Both the position numbers and the translations under genes were made by a program. This document shows positions 36,305 to 47,440 of a stretch of DNA of 64,000 nt, in pieces. Source of the DNA: Haliotis asinina (Eukaryota; Mollusca; Gastropoda; Lepetellida; Haliotidae); the NCBI RefSeq assembly GCF_037392515.1, contig NC_090288.1:6999501-7063500 (forward strand), read 5' to 3'. A model generated the notes under the pieces. It did no database searches. It had not been told where the DNA came from and saw only the letters and a list, made by a program, of their open reading frames with translations. Within the stretch, counting starts at the first letter, position 1, and the number at the start of each line of letters is the position of its first letter.

Positions 36305-36775
36305 AACAGGAGACATTTATTTTAACATTATATTTTATACAACACAACTGAACAATAGAAAGTATTCACACAATATTCCAAATGTTCATCTATAAGTGTC
36401 CCACATGCCCCATATACCAAGGAGGGCTCGTGAATAGAATAACAGGCAGATATAAACCAAAGCATTTTTAAAATATCAACATTCCAAACGAAAATGAACA
36501 GTACTAGTATTCATTTCATCTTCATCTTCAGGCTTCCTGTTTTGCTTGATCTGCAACTTTTGTTCTCCTTGCGTTTTATTTTAATTTTTTTCTTCATTTT
36601 TATTTTTATTTTTTTTTTTTCTATATTTTTTTTAAAAAATTTATTATTTATTTTTTTTGTTCAGGTATTGTTGGGTGTGGGTTTTTCGGGGTTTTTTTTA
36701 TATCTTTGCATCACCCGCGTGTATTTACATTCGAACCACCATCAGCAGCACTCGCTCCCTTCAGTGTACTTGAGT
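36305..36775 (-). other. 3' UTR of the stathmin-like gene
   Basis: Below the stop codon the minus strand runs through a very A-rich stretch (plus 36575-36660, T-rich) to an AATAAA on the minus strand (plus tttatt) near 36308-36316. This is a good candidate for the transcript end, giving a 3' UTR of about 450 nt. Other AATAAA copies within the A-rich stretch could be used too. Confidence 0.45.
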
Positions 36776-37413
36776 CTAGTTCGTGACTGGCTTCTTCCTC
36801 TTTGCCTCCCGCTCTTCCTCCAGCTTCTTCAGTTTCTCCTCCCTCATCTGGAGCTGATGTTCCGCCCTCATTTTCTTCAGGAACAGGCGACGTTTCTTCT
36901 CGTCCTTGACAGCTTTGTGCTTGATTTCTCTGTCCAGTTGTTTCCTCTGGACCTGCTCCACCAGCCTGTAAACATGCCATATGGAACTGATCAATATCAA
37001 ATCAATACAAAGGAATGTTTAGTAATTTTAAACTTTTTACACATTTGTAGACATTTCGTCACCATTAGATGTTACCTGTCAAATCGGAATAGATCTGCCT
37101 TCTGTCGCCTCCTCTCAGCTGTGTAGAAGCATCGCACTGGGATTTGCTCCAGACGTCGAGGAGGCTTGCCACGGGGAACAACCCCCTCCACAGCGGGGAC
37201 AGAGAAGGCCACTCCTCCGCTGGACTGACGGTCGGGGACCAAGCCCTCATCTCGTAGCTGTTGAAGAATCTCCGCCCCTGACAGACGGGGTGTGGGCCGT
37301 GTCACCTGACTCCTGGCGTAGTACAGCTCATGAGGACAGTTGATCTTGCCCGTCAGAGCCTCCTCGGCAGAAGTCTGCTTCAAAGACGTAACTTTGGTCT
37401 GTTTGCAGCCCAT
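36776..37413 (-). CDS. Stathmin-family protein, STMND1-like, two exons
   Basis: Exon 1 is 37076-37413 (338 nt) and exon 2 is 36776-36965 (190 nt). They join in frame (AG + G gives Arg) across a donor gtaaca and an acceptor tgtttacag, giving 175 residues. It starts MGCKQTK, a likely N-myristoylation/palmitoylation signal as in STMND1. Residues about 65-95 (SSGGVAFSVP then PPRRLEQI) resemble the short cap that precedes the stathmin helix, and residues about 100-175 are one long highly charged helix (QRKQLDREIKHKAVKDEKKR and on). Stathmins bind tubulin. The helix is shorter than in classical stathmins, so tubulin binding is uncertain. The family is inferred by pattern, not by search. Confidence 0.6.
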
Positions 37414-37550
37414 TTCGGATAAATAACTTTCCCATCTACAGCAAGCACGACCAGTCTCTGCGAATCTTTGCGAGACAATGACATGACGTCATAATATAGT
37501 GACGTCACTGACTTTCCCACGTCCATTTTAAGCTGGGCCACGTCTGGCGC

Positions 37551-37616
37551 GCGCAAAGGAAACCGGGAACCAGCTTAAGGCCCATTTCAGCTGGTTCCCG
37601 ATTTCTTTCGCGCGTC
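37551..37616. promoter_or_regulatory. Inverted repeat with E2F-like boxes upstream of the stathmin-like gene
   Basis: Two arms of about 26 bp, one reading gaaaccgggaaccagct and the other agctggttcccgatttc, face each other across about 14 bp, about 140-200 bp upstream of the ATG. Both arms end in GC-rich tips, and the right one contains tttcgcgc, which fits an E2F site. The surrounding DNA is GC-rich and CpG-rich for this window. A promoter role is inferred from position. Confidence 0.4.
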
Positions 37617-38194
37617 AACTTGCGCCAAGCCTGTAATATATTGCTATGTTAAATATTAAAAAGATTTATTCATGGGTTGATACATAGCAATACATTATTA
37701 GTTTCATATATGTGCCAAAATATGGCTTAAGCTTGAGCGAATCCTTCTGGATTCCACGATTACAATTATGGCAACCGAAATTAAATTATATTAATCATTT
37801 TTAAGACCTGTATCAGAGGTCATTTTCAGATATTCTGTCAGTACTCTCTGAGCAATTCGGGCAGGTTCCCCCTTGGTGAGGCAAGACTTAATCAACACAA
37901 TACTCAATGTTGTGAATGAACTAAGTAAAGATCTTTCAGACTTTGCATTTTCAAGGAAACATGTTGCACTTCCTGTAAATGGGAAGACTGGTAAGTTGGC
38001 AAAAACTGCATTAGAATCAGAACAGGCAAATGTACCTTCTGCAGAACTGTGCACCCACAGTAAGCTCGCTGCTGAAAACAAATGACAACAGATGGGCCTC
38101 TGTTCACGCGAGACGTGAATATATTTTACTGCCGTTGCAATCAAATTCTAAAAACCTCCAGGAAACCGAGCCTGGAAAGGAAGCTGAAGTATGT

Positions 38195-38445
38195 TTTTGT
38201 CTTTCATGCGGCGCCATTATAAATAGCAAGCGTAATCACTTGGTGCCAATTAGCACATGCCACACAACAAACTGGGTTTCGGACCAACGAAAGTGTGCTT
38301 CTTTGAAAACCACGGGGTCCCGTTTAATTCTTATACTACTGTTTGATCGCGTTATTCTTACGAAAACGTTTCTTCTTTGCAGATTTCTAGGCATGTGTCA
38401 GTGTATGTGTATAATTATGTGCCTCAGCACACAACATACACATGA
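38195..38445 (+). repeat. Interspersed repeat family D, second copy
   Basis: Same ordered blocks as 31665-31886 (aacaaactgggtttcggacc, ccacggggtccc, cgttattcttacg, gtgcctcagcacacaa), strongly diverged. A family B SINE follows directly at 38453. Confidence 0.55.
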
Positions 38446-38452
38446 AGTTATG

Positions 38453-38667
38453 GGGTAGAATAGGCCTTCAGCAACCCATGCTTGCCATAGAATTCGAATA
38501 TGCTTCTCGTAAGAGGGACTAACGGGATCGGGTGGTCAGACTCGCTGACCTGGTTGATACTTGTCATCGGTTCCCAGTTGCGCAGAAACATTCTCATGCT
38601 ATTGATCACTGGATATAGCTCGAATATTGCAGAGTAAAACTAAACTCACCCACTCACTCACTCACGC
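38453..38667 (+). repeat. SINE family B copy
   Basis: From ggtagaataggccttcagca through gactaacgggatcgggtggt to the tail gtaaaactaaactcacccac. Confidence 0.85.
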
Positions 38668-38817
38668 ACCCAGCATACAACAATTATCTGCCCATTGTAC
38701 CTATTATATTTGCAACGATGAAGTTCACTTAATGTACTCAAAACAGAGACGACGTCTCTTATTTTTTTTCCAGGGAAGTTGCATACAACAAAACGATATA
38801 TTACAACTCCGTCTTTT

Positions 38818-38985
38818 CCATTGGGGCGATGGCTTAGTCTCGTGTTTAAAGTGTACGCTCATAGGCCGAAGACCCGGGTTCGACTCCCCACATGTACAAT
38901 ATGTGAAGCCCATTTGTGGTGTCCCCCGACGTGATATTGCTGGAATATAGCGAAAAGCGGGGTATAACCTAACTCACTCACTCTC
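38818..38985 (+). repeat. SINE family A copy, tRNA-derived head
   Basis: Box A-like ggcgatggcttagtctcgtg, box B gggttcgactcc, body gaagcccatttgtggtgtcc, then gatattgctggaatatagcg and the tail taacctaactcactcac. Box A and box B would form an internal RNA polymerase III promoter. Confidence 0.85.
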
Positions 38986-39177
38986 CCATGCTGATACTCA
39001 AATAATGACTTTATTAAAAGTATTGACTAGTGGTTATAGTGCTCAGACTACATAAGAAATGAAAAATGACTTAATATATTTCAGAGGCTGTATCAAAGAT
39101 CACTGGTCAGCATCCTCCACTTCCTCTTGTTGGATAGAGTACCTCCCTTGTACTCTCTGAAACCCCTTCCTTCTTTG

Positions 39178-39303
39178 GATCGGATGGGTAGCCTAGTGGT
39201 TAAAGCATTCGCACGTCCCGCCGGAGACCCGACTTCGATTCCTCACATAGGTGCTGTGTGTGAATACGGCTAGAAGCGAGGTAAACCCGAACTCACTCAC
39301 TCT
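39178..39303 (+). repeat. SINE family A copy, shortened
   Basis: Head gggtagcctagtggttaaag and box B acttcgattcctcac, with most of the body missing before the tail ccgaactcactcactc. Confidence 0.75.
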
Positions 39304-39317
39304 TCCATGTACCGTTC

Positions 39318-39440
39318 AGTGTATTCCAGTGGTTAAACCTTGCGACCAAAATCCGGGTTCGATTCCTCATACAACGTATCGATTTCCTGAATACCGAGAT
39401 GCTGCTTTAATAGTGATTAAAACGGCGTATAAATGTATTC
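39318..39440 (+). repeat. Decayed SINE family A head
   Basis: It keeps ccagtggttaaacc and tccgggttcgattcctcat, followed by unrelated sequence. Confidence 0.45.
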
Positions 39441-42168
39441 AGTCACTCTAAGCATACTGGCTAATTCGCGTCACAAGGTTTCATCAAGAAGCATTTATAC
39501 AGACTGCACTGTTTAAAATGAAAATTAAATTTAATTCCTGATGTTAAGCAATTCAAGCTGTGCCTTTGGTATAAAAGGAGAGTATGTCTCTTTAAGTATA
39601 TATAAAGGATATTTTTGTCGTGTGAAAAGGTGGATTTTGTATACCAGAAAGTATTTCATGACAGTCGTAAATGTTTTTCGGGTCTCTGTCAACATTGTAC
39701 TCATGTTTTATGCTGTATATCCGTTGTGATGTGTTTATATGTACAATACAATGCTACTGTCGCTCAATAAATGTACTCAGGCATAACGTGAGAAGCTCAT
39801 ACCGTCACATGTCATTTAGGAGTGAGACATCGTCTTTGTGTACAGATGCAGTATCAGGTGACACAGGCGCACAGGTCGTTGTGACCGTTTAATTAAAGCT
39901 CTTAAATTATATCGGGGTGTTACTCCAGTAAGTTACATCGTAGCTGTAAGAAATACAGTGATATGCATGGCAGACCCCTGTTACTGTTTCTTAGAAACGA
40001 CCAAATACAATTAGGTTCATTGTATTCTCTAAATTATATTTCCTCGTTTCACCTCATTGTAATATCCATTTGGTTTCTGAACATGTTAGAATCAAACAAA
40101 CCAGTATTCTGACTAACGTCCGAGGCTGCGGGGCTGTTCTGAAATTGATCAACCTACATGTTTTTACTGAAACCAAACATTTGCTCACTTGGTCATAATT
40201 TCGAAACAAGATTTGAATTTGAGACATGTAGTTTCAAAGTGGGAATTGTATCAGCAAGGTGTCACCACAAATCAGTCCTCAAGGCGTAAAATGCATTCAA
40301 TGAAGATGCTTACGAGAATAAGTGTAGCATTATATATATTCATGACCCCCCGTACTGAGTTCACTCTTCGTCTCAAACTCGTAAGTAGAATGCAATATAT
40401 ATGTTATACAGACGGACGTTGTCCCGGCTCCAGAAAATAACATGTAATTTCAAGAGGGATCTTTGTTAGATGGTAATATAAAGAACACGTAAGCAATGCT
40501 AAAGTTTAAGTATTGTTTGCAAGGATAATTAAAAAGTGTCACTCATAGGCTGGCATCTTCACTCATAACTGTCAGAGTTAAACCTCTGCATTCATTCAGC
40601 ACTAATCAATTTTCAATTCAATGATTTTTTTTCGAAAGAAATTCAGTCATAATGGTATACTGCACATGTGCAAGAACTTCCATTGTGATGCAGTTTAGTC
40701 ACGTGTTCCTAGAGGTCTTCTGACCTTGAGGTCTGGCACGATGACTATCTTTACCTGGGACTTGACAACATATGCATTACTCACCTGGACCAGGTGGATT
40801 CTTCTTTTGGGGAAAAGCACAGGATCCGTTCTTAAAGTGCCGGATCACAGTTTCGCATGGACCTACCCACGGGTATTCTAGCGTCTGGTTTGGTTTATAC
40901 ATCTTTAGACATCCCTACAATTATACCTTTGAAAGGAAAGGGGGAAATCCCCTTATCTCTCAGCATATATTTTAGAGCGCCCAACATAGCAAGTAAGCAT
41001 GGGGATGTGTGGTGTGTTTATGGCAACAAAGAAAAGCAATCAAGCTACTCCATCAGAGTTTGCCCATTTATCGCTCACTCACGTTCCCAAATTATGTATT
41101 GCATTTGCTTGCATCGTTTTTCCTGCTCACTGCTTCACAAAAAGTATGAGACTTACATCATTTCCGGTGTTCCCAACGCACTAAGCAGAGAGGCCATGGT
41201 GTAAATGAAAACGCGCTGGAAACGTCATTAAACCAAACTCAGGCGAATTTGTTGTCACCTGTTGCAAGTAGGATAGCAGCTCTTGAATTCAGCCCTGCAT
41301 ATTCTGTTGGAAATATTAAGAGCATGCAATTGTTACCTAGTTTGTTGATTACAACATGTAACATGTGACCCGTACTTTGAAAAATGTGCAAATAAAAAAC
41401 AAAAATGTTGTCGTAGACACTGGAAGACATTTCAATGAAGCGGTAAGTAACAGTGGATATGTTGCATCGTGTGACCGCATTTCACTCATCCCATGGCTAT
41501 ATTTATAAAGATGAATCCGCACGCTTGACCAAAGTCACTAAAACCATTATAAGTACAAAAAACATTATAGATCAATGAATCAACTTGTGAACCCGGTGAC
41601 GCCTCAAGAATCGTGTCAGTAGATCATTCACTGTCATAATGTAGTTCCGCTTTACATAGGCCCTGTTGTCACGAAAGGATTTAATAAAATAACATCTAAA
41701 TCCTCCTTTTGTTCACAACAGACTCGAGTAAACAATCTGTGATCTTTCAGAGGCAGCCCAGAGCCAAACGTAATATATTAGTACAAAAAGATGAATTCCT
41801 TTTGTACGATGCCATTGAACCAGGGACTAAGTAAACAATTTTTTGTGTGAAGGAAAACCTTTTTGTACCGTGTACGGTAGAGTAGACTCCCGCGGAGCGT
41901 GTGTTATTCGTGGCTATATTGATAAGGTTGCAGTGTGTAGTTTAACTTCATCTACCAACAATGCGGATATACATGGCCGGTGAAATGAGGTGACGCCTCT
42001 CTGGCCGTGTTTGCTTCATCTGAGGTTACAGAGGGAAAGTGAGCACTGAATAGACGCTTCCTTACGGGTCACTCCGGGTGTTTGTGCTGCTACATTAGAC
42101 AGAGGGAATATCAAGGCTCGTATCTACTGCCTACCTTCTTTGTGCTTGGTCAGTGATTAGGGAAAGTG

Positions 42169-42471
42169 ATGTTGCGGTGGGGAGGAGGGGGGGGGGGATA
42201 GTGGTCGCAGTGGACGCTGAGTAGTTATTTGGTGCTGGCAATTGTGAGGGAGTAGTGGTTGTAGTAGTGTAGATACGAGTGGTGGCAGTCGTGGCAGCGG
42301 CAGAAGTGGTAGCGGCAGTAGCAGCAGCAGAAATAACTAGCAGGTATAATACTAGTGATGACAGCATCAGAAGTAGTTGTTGTGGCAACAGCAGCAATGA
42401 TAGTGCGCGTAACAGTTGAAGTAGTAGCAGTAGTGGTAGTGGTATTTGTTATAGTGGCGATAACAGTAGCA

Positions 42472-42523
<52 letters not shown>

Positions 42524-42540
42524 TAGTAGTCCTTGACTAG
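42169..42540. repeat. Triplet-rich tract ending in a CAG/GTA microsatellite
   Basis: Imperfect AGC, AGT and GGT triplets run for about 370 bp and end in about 11 pure CAG units followed by about 8 AGT units (42469-42531). Open frames on both strands are poly-Ala, poly-Val or poly-Thr and have no sign of being a gene. A smaller similar tract lies at 42822-42930. Confidence 0.9.
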
Positions 42541-43387
42541 TTAACCCAACAGGGTTGCAAAATCTGGCCCGGATGGATAGTGAATTTTCATGGCGTCATT
42601 TTGTAAAATATATTACTCTCTCCGACTGAAGTTCTAATACATTTTGAAATCAGGCAAGATTGTGGCTTGATGAAAATATTCATGATATCAGCAGTTGCGT
42701 GATGAAAACACGTGTCTGTATTTAAATTTCAGGCTAGTGAATAATTTTGTCGGCTAATAACCTTTCAGGCATAACTAGCCCGACTGGCTAGCAAAATCTG
42801 GAAACTATTCAGCTCACTGGTAACAGCAGCAGTAGAAGCAGAAGAAGTAGTAACTACGATGTAGTAGTAGTTGTTGCAGGAGTGATGATGTTGGTGGTAG
42901 TTGATGGGGCAGAGGTAGCAGTCGTGCTGACCATCGTTGTTGGAGAACGATAATGATAGAAAAATGTCACGGACTTTCACCATTTTCGGTAAATTCGCAA
43001 ACGACTTGTTAGGTGCCAACAAAGCTAGCATCAAAATGGGAGCAAATAAGACCTACAGTCATGGGAAACATTGTAGCTTAAGCAAATAGGAAGTACCGGA
43101 GCAATGAGCGTCTATAGCAAAGTAGTAGCTATTCTCGTTAAATGGCTGCACACTGAGGCTTGTTGGGATCAGTTTTTAACAAGGTCTGGTGTCTCGATGA
43201 ATGTAGCGATAGAATTCAAGGCCAGCGTTTCAATGAGTCGTAAATCCGCAATTGACGTGATGGCTAAATCATCACCATCAGGGGTGGGTGTGTTATGTGT
43301 CGACAAATGTATCGTGCTATTTGTTCGTCATACGAGCTATATTCTGAAATGAAAGCTCAACTGCATTCATGCAGATGTTATTCGTAG

Positions 43388-43573
43388 TAGCCGGGACGGT
43401 TGGGTACCCTCTAGGTTAAAGCGATCGCTTGTCACCCCGAAGGCCCAGGTTCGATTCCGCACATGGGTACAATGCTTGAAGCACATTTCTGGTGTCCACC
43501 ACTGTGATATTGTGATATTGCTGAAATATTGCTAAGAGCGGCTCAAAACCAAAGTCACTCACTCACTCGCTCA
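43388..43573 (+). repeat. SINE family A copy
   Basis: Head ctaggttaaagcgatcgc, box B caggttcgattccgcacatg, body atttctggtgtccacc. A gatattgt stretch is duplicated near the tail. Confidence 0.85.
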
Positions 43574-43659
43574 TTACTCGTGATAACCGATCGGTTGAGG
43601 GTACCGTAGACATCCATGATACCCTATCCTAGCAGCAGGCGACTTCCTGGCTCGGATGT

Positions 43660-43826
43660 TCAGTGAGTGAGTTTAGTTTTAAACAACGATAAGCTTTAAT
43701 CAATAATCCAGAAATGTCATTGCGGAGGACACCGCAAATGGGCTTCACACTTTGTACCCATGGGGAATCAAACCCTGGTCTTCGGCGTGACGAATGAACG
43801 CTTAGACCATTCGGCTGCCCCATCTC
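43660..43826 (-). repeat. SINE family A copy, inverted
   Basis: Tail gtgagtgagtttagttttaa, then gcaaatgggcttcacacttt and the reversed head ttagaccattcggctgcccc. It faces the copy at 43388 tail to tail, about 85 bp apart. Confidence 0.85.
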
Positions 43827-44061
43827 CCCTCAACTGTTCAGTGCCTTAACCGGTTATCATCGTATCTCACTAGCGTGATTGTTGCTAATATAACGACTCA
43901 GTTATTGATAGAACACTGTCGTGTAGTTAAAGTAATATTCAGTGCGGCGTAAAACAACAGGCAAAACAAACCCTAATCTTAAGGCATCTGAGCAATCAAC
44001 TTTACTAGTCTTTTGGTTTTCGTGGTGGTAGTGTTCTCTATATGTTTTGTTATTTCTTGTC

Positions 44062-44172
44062 AGGGCGGTGGGGTAGACTCGTGGTTAATGCGTTCCTTGG
44101 TCGCGCCGAAGATCCGGGTTCGAATCCCAACACTGTGTGTGAAGCCCGCTTCTGGTGGCCCCGCTTGAATAT
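44062..44172 (+). repeat. SINE family A, 3'-truncated
   Basis: Head gcggtggggtagactcgtgg, box B gggttcgaatcccaac and the body up to ttctggtggcccc; the tail is missing. Confidence 0.75.
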
Positions 44173-44375
44173 GATTAAAAGGTTTAGTTTGTTGATATCA
44201 GTTCTATATACGACTAATGATACTCGTTGAGGTACTATACACGGCTATACTGAGAATGTATTCTAGCGGAGACTGTGTATTCACACCTCTGTTGTCAGTT
44301 AACAAAATATCAACTATTGTCAACACTGCGTTCAACATCTGTTAGTCATTAACCTCACGATCTTTAACGTGATCA

Positions 44376-44532
44376 GGCGAAGGGGTATCCTAGAGGTTAA
44401 AGTGTTCGCTCGTCATGCCGAAGGCCCGGGTTCGATTCCCACATGGGTACAATGTGTGAAGCCCATTTCTGGTGTCCCCCGTCGTGATATTGCTGGAATA
44501 GTGATAAAAGTGGTGTAAAAACTAAACTCATA
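44376..44532 (+). repeat. SINE family A copy
   Basis: Close to full length: ggggtatcctagaggttaaa, cccgggttcgattcccacat, gtcgtgatattgctggaata. The tail is diverged (aaaactaaactcata). Confidence 0.85.
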
Positions 44533-45103
44533 GACTAACGTGATCGATATAAAAGTGAACTCATTGTCAGTATCGACTGTGTTCAATGCACAGCTGCACG
44601 GTAATGATTCCGCTCGTCTCACGAGACTTCATTGTGGTTTTGTCGGTCTGAAATAGCCAGTTAAGTTTCTATTGTCAACCAAGTTATAAAACCTTGCATT
44701 CACGGACTTGTGGCGTTACGGTATGAGGACACAAGCATTTCACTTGAAGCATGGGTATACGTTATAGGGGTCTTGAATAGAAAAATACCTATTAATAAGC
44801 TCACTCGCTCACTAAAACCCAATGTACTATGGATACTCAAGTGAATGTTATGACCTTGAACGTATGTTTGGGTGTGAATGTAGAAGACATATCAAATAGT
44901 CATTAGTATTATGTTGGATAGAGATAATAAAAGAGCTGAAATGGTTGACTAATGCCTAGAAGATGTTCCCCCGTGCATCAGAAGTTAATACATAAAACAT
45001 AATCAGCGTTCTCTGGTGACCGCTTTCTAACGGTTCTTACTTTCCGTCTTCCTGGTTCTGTCAGCGGTGTCATGGATTAAGTAAAGAGAGTACTTGATAG
45101 AGT

Positions 45104-45257
45104 GTGTGAGATATTATTGTTTTACGCCGCTTTTAGCAATATTCCAACAATATCACGACGAGGACTAAAAATGGGTTTCACACATTGTGCCAATATTGGG
45201 ACCCAAGTCATCAGCGTGACGAGCAGACGCTTTAACCATTAAGCTACCCAGCGCCTA
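45104..45257 (-). repeat. SINE family A copy, inverted
   Basis: Tail tattgttttacgccgctttt, then aaaatgggtttcacacattg and the reversed head cgctttaaccattaagctac. Confidence 0.8.
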
Positions 45258-45379
45258 TCCAAACCACAGCCGTATGAGCAAAGGGCATGCATGGGTGGAA
45301 GGTTGCGGTTTCGGAGCACTCAACAAGCACTGGGTCCACTCTTTGTATATTTTAATAATATAAAGTTTGTGTGTCATGT

Positions 45380-46030
45380 GAGTCGCAAGCAGACAAGCCA
45401 GTGATTGATAGTTGGAGCAAAGATCCACAGCACGATTGTCTTGCCTTGTTCGACAAGCATGAGCTGCTGGGAACCTTGTCTAACCCAGGAATGTGTAGAT
45501 CACTATCTAACAGCACTGAATAAGGCATGCTTACAAAAACAGGATTGCTGTTAAATAAGTATCTTATCCTTTGAAACGATACTTGTCGTAAACCCATGAC
45601 CAATCCGCTGTAGTCATCTCGTCAGAAGATGTACTCTTTTTTCTTGTTTCTTTTCTTTTGTGTTCTTTTCTCTCTATTTTCTCTTCAAGGTATACATTTC
45701 TGACCTAGCATACTACCAGGTGCAAACAGCTGATTTCCTTGAGCCTTTTAACCTCCTTCTGTAAATACCTGAGATGCGGGAATGAGAAGATTCAGAGTGT
45801 AAAGACATGTACACTTGAGAGTCACTGCCTGTGTTGCACACCAATATCCTTCTCACACCGCGTACAAGGCCATGGAGTAGAGGTTTAAATCCTGCATGCA
45901 GCACATGGTCCACTGACCCCGAGCTGCAGTAAGTCCACGCCTTGGTCACTCAGTGTGCAGGTCCGAACAGTTGCCTCTTTATACATGAGCTGCTAAAGAC
46001 CAATCCTAACCAGGATCTTCACGGGCGCGC
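45380..46030 (-). repeat. Decayed SINE family B pieces
   Basis: Two separated pieces recall the family: 45393-45500 (gacaagccagtgattgatag, catgagctgctgggaacc) and 45980-46030 (catgagctgctaaagaccaa, accaggatcttcacggg). A third short piece repeats accaggatcttc near 46070. Confidence 0.45.
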
Positions 46031-46830
46031 AATTTTGTAACAGCATGGGAAGCGGAAGACCAGTTCTAACCAGGATCTTCTCGAGGACGTCACACTGGGT
46101 CACAGCATGGGTTTCTGGCACCTATTAAACCGACACGACCACCTCTACTGACTGGATGAAATAACGCCTGATCTAAGAAACATGTAACTATCGCTTTGAA
46201 ATGTGACACTAAGAAACACTCACGCTTATGACACAAACAAACAACTGACATTGTGTCATTTGCTCAACGACATTTCCAGCGTTCACTATGACATGTCTAT
46301 AAATATATTCCTATTGTGATTACAACAAGGAGCCCAAACAGATTAGGGGTTTGGCGTCTCGAGTTATCAATCTTCTGAATTTGCCCCCTGCCAACGGGTA
46401 GTTTAGGTGAATGGCACGCCTATAATACTGCAAGGGTTCCTGGGGGTTTAGTTACGACGGGGAATCATTTACCTGTTCAACTGGTTTTAAACAGATGCTA
46501 TTTCTGACTTTAAAAAGTAAACAGTTTTAAGACCGAACTGAAACGTGACATTCTAAAGGTGTGGAAAGTGATCTTTAAGGTGACTTTGTATACAGTTTTG
46601 TGGTTCACCGTGTTTGTTGTTTAGAGGAAGTTAGAATGAGAACAGTTTTATTAGACAGTGAAAGGCCACAGGCCACAAGTTCAATTATATTTGTGGTTAC
46701 ACCTATGTTACACATATACACATATCTATCTATAGCACGTCTTAAAACATATGGACAGTTTCTTAAGAGCAGAAATCTGAGTTGCTGACATCATCTTTGG
46801 AACTGATTGCTGAGTAGAATGTACAGAGGA

Positions 46831-47010
46831 ATGAGTGAGTTTAGTTTTACGCCGCACACAGCAATATTTCATCTATATGGCGGCGGTATGGACCAGACAA
46901 TCCAGTGATCAACAGCATGAGCATCAATCTGCGCATATGAGAACAGGTGAAATATTCCTGAGTGCGACGTAAAACTCAACTCACTCACTACTTCATTCAC
47001 TCACTTACTC
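46831..47010. repeat. SINE family B with tails at both ends
   Basis: It begins gtgagtttagttttacgccg in minus orientation, runs through the core gatcaacagcatgagcatca, then ends with a second tail in plus orientation (attcctgagtgcgacgtaaa, ctcactcacta). It has a foldback form. Confidence 0.75.
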
Positions 47011-47284
47011 ACACAAAGACAGAGTACTGACCCACTTCAGTTTTCACTTCTTGTTTTATACCCTAAATGCCAAGCGTCACTCAGGGCAACAGGTACCATC
47101 GTTAAATGACTTGGTATGGGGAAACCAGGGTTCGAACCGCTCACTTTCTGCTGTATGGATAGGCGTTATAGCTATCAAGCAATGGGGTGGTCGATGTCAG
47201 ACGTGGATGAAGCCATTTGCATGGGTACCCTCTGCGACAAAAACGTGACTTGTATCAACGGTTTAACATACGTCATTTCAAAAA

Positions 47285-47440
47285 CTCAACTGCGTCTAGG
47301 TTGCCTGCGTTGGTTTATCCGGGTTTGATTCACCATATTGGTACGATGTGTGAAGCCTATTTCTTGGAACCTCGGTGTCATGTTGCGGACATATCGCTAA
47401 AGGCGGCACAAGACCATACTCGTTCAGTCTTCAACTTGAG
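47285..47440 (+). repeat. Decayed SINE family A copy
   Basis: It keeps tccgggtttgattcaccata, gtacgatgtgtgaagcctat and gctaaaggcggcacaagacc. Confidence 0.6.

Noticed and set aside
36494-37126. Plus-strand frame of 210 codons with a hydrophobic Phe/Leu-rich start
   Set aside because: It is the reverse of the A-rich 3' UTR and exon 2 of the stathmin-like gene; the hydrophobic look comes from the T-rich tract.
42355-42540. Open frame of Ala and Val runs (MMTASEVVVVATAAM and on)
   Set aside because: It is the translation of the triplet-repeat tract; the other strand is open too, and no domain is present.
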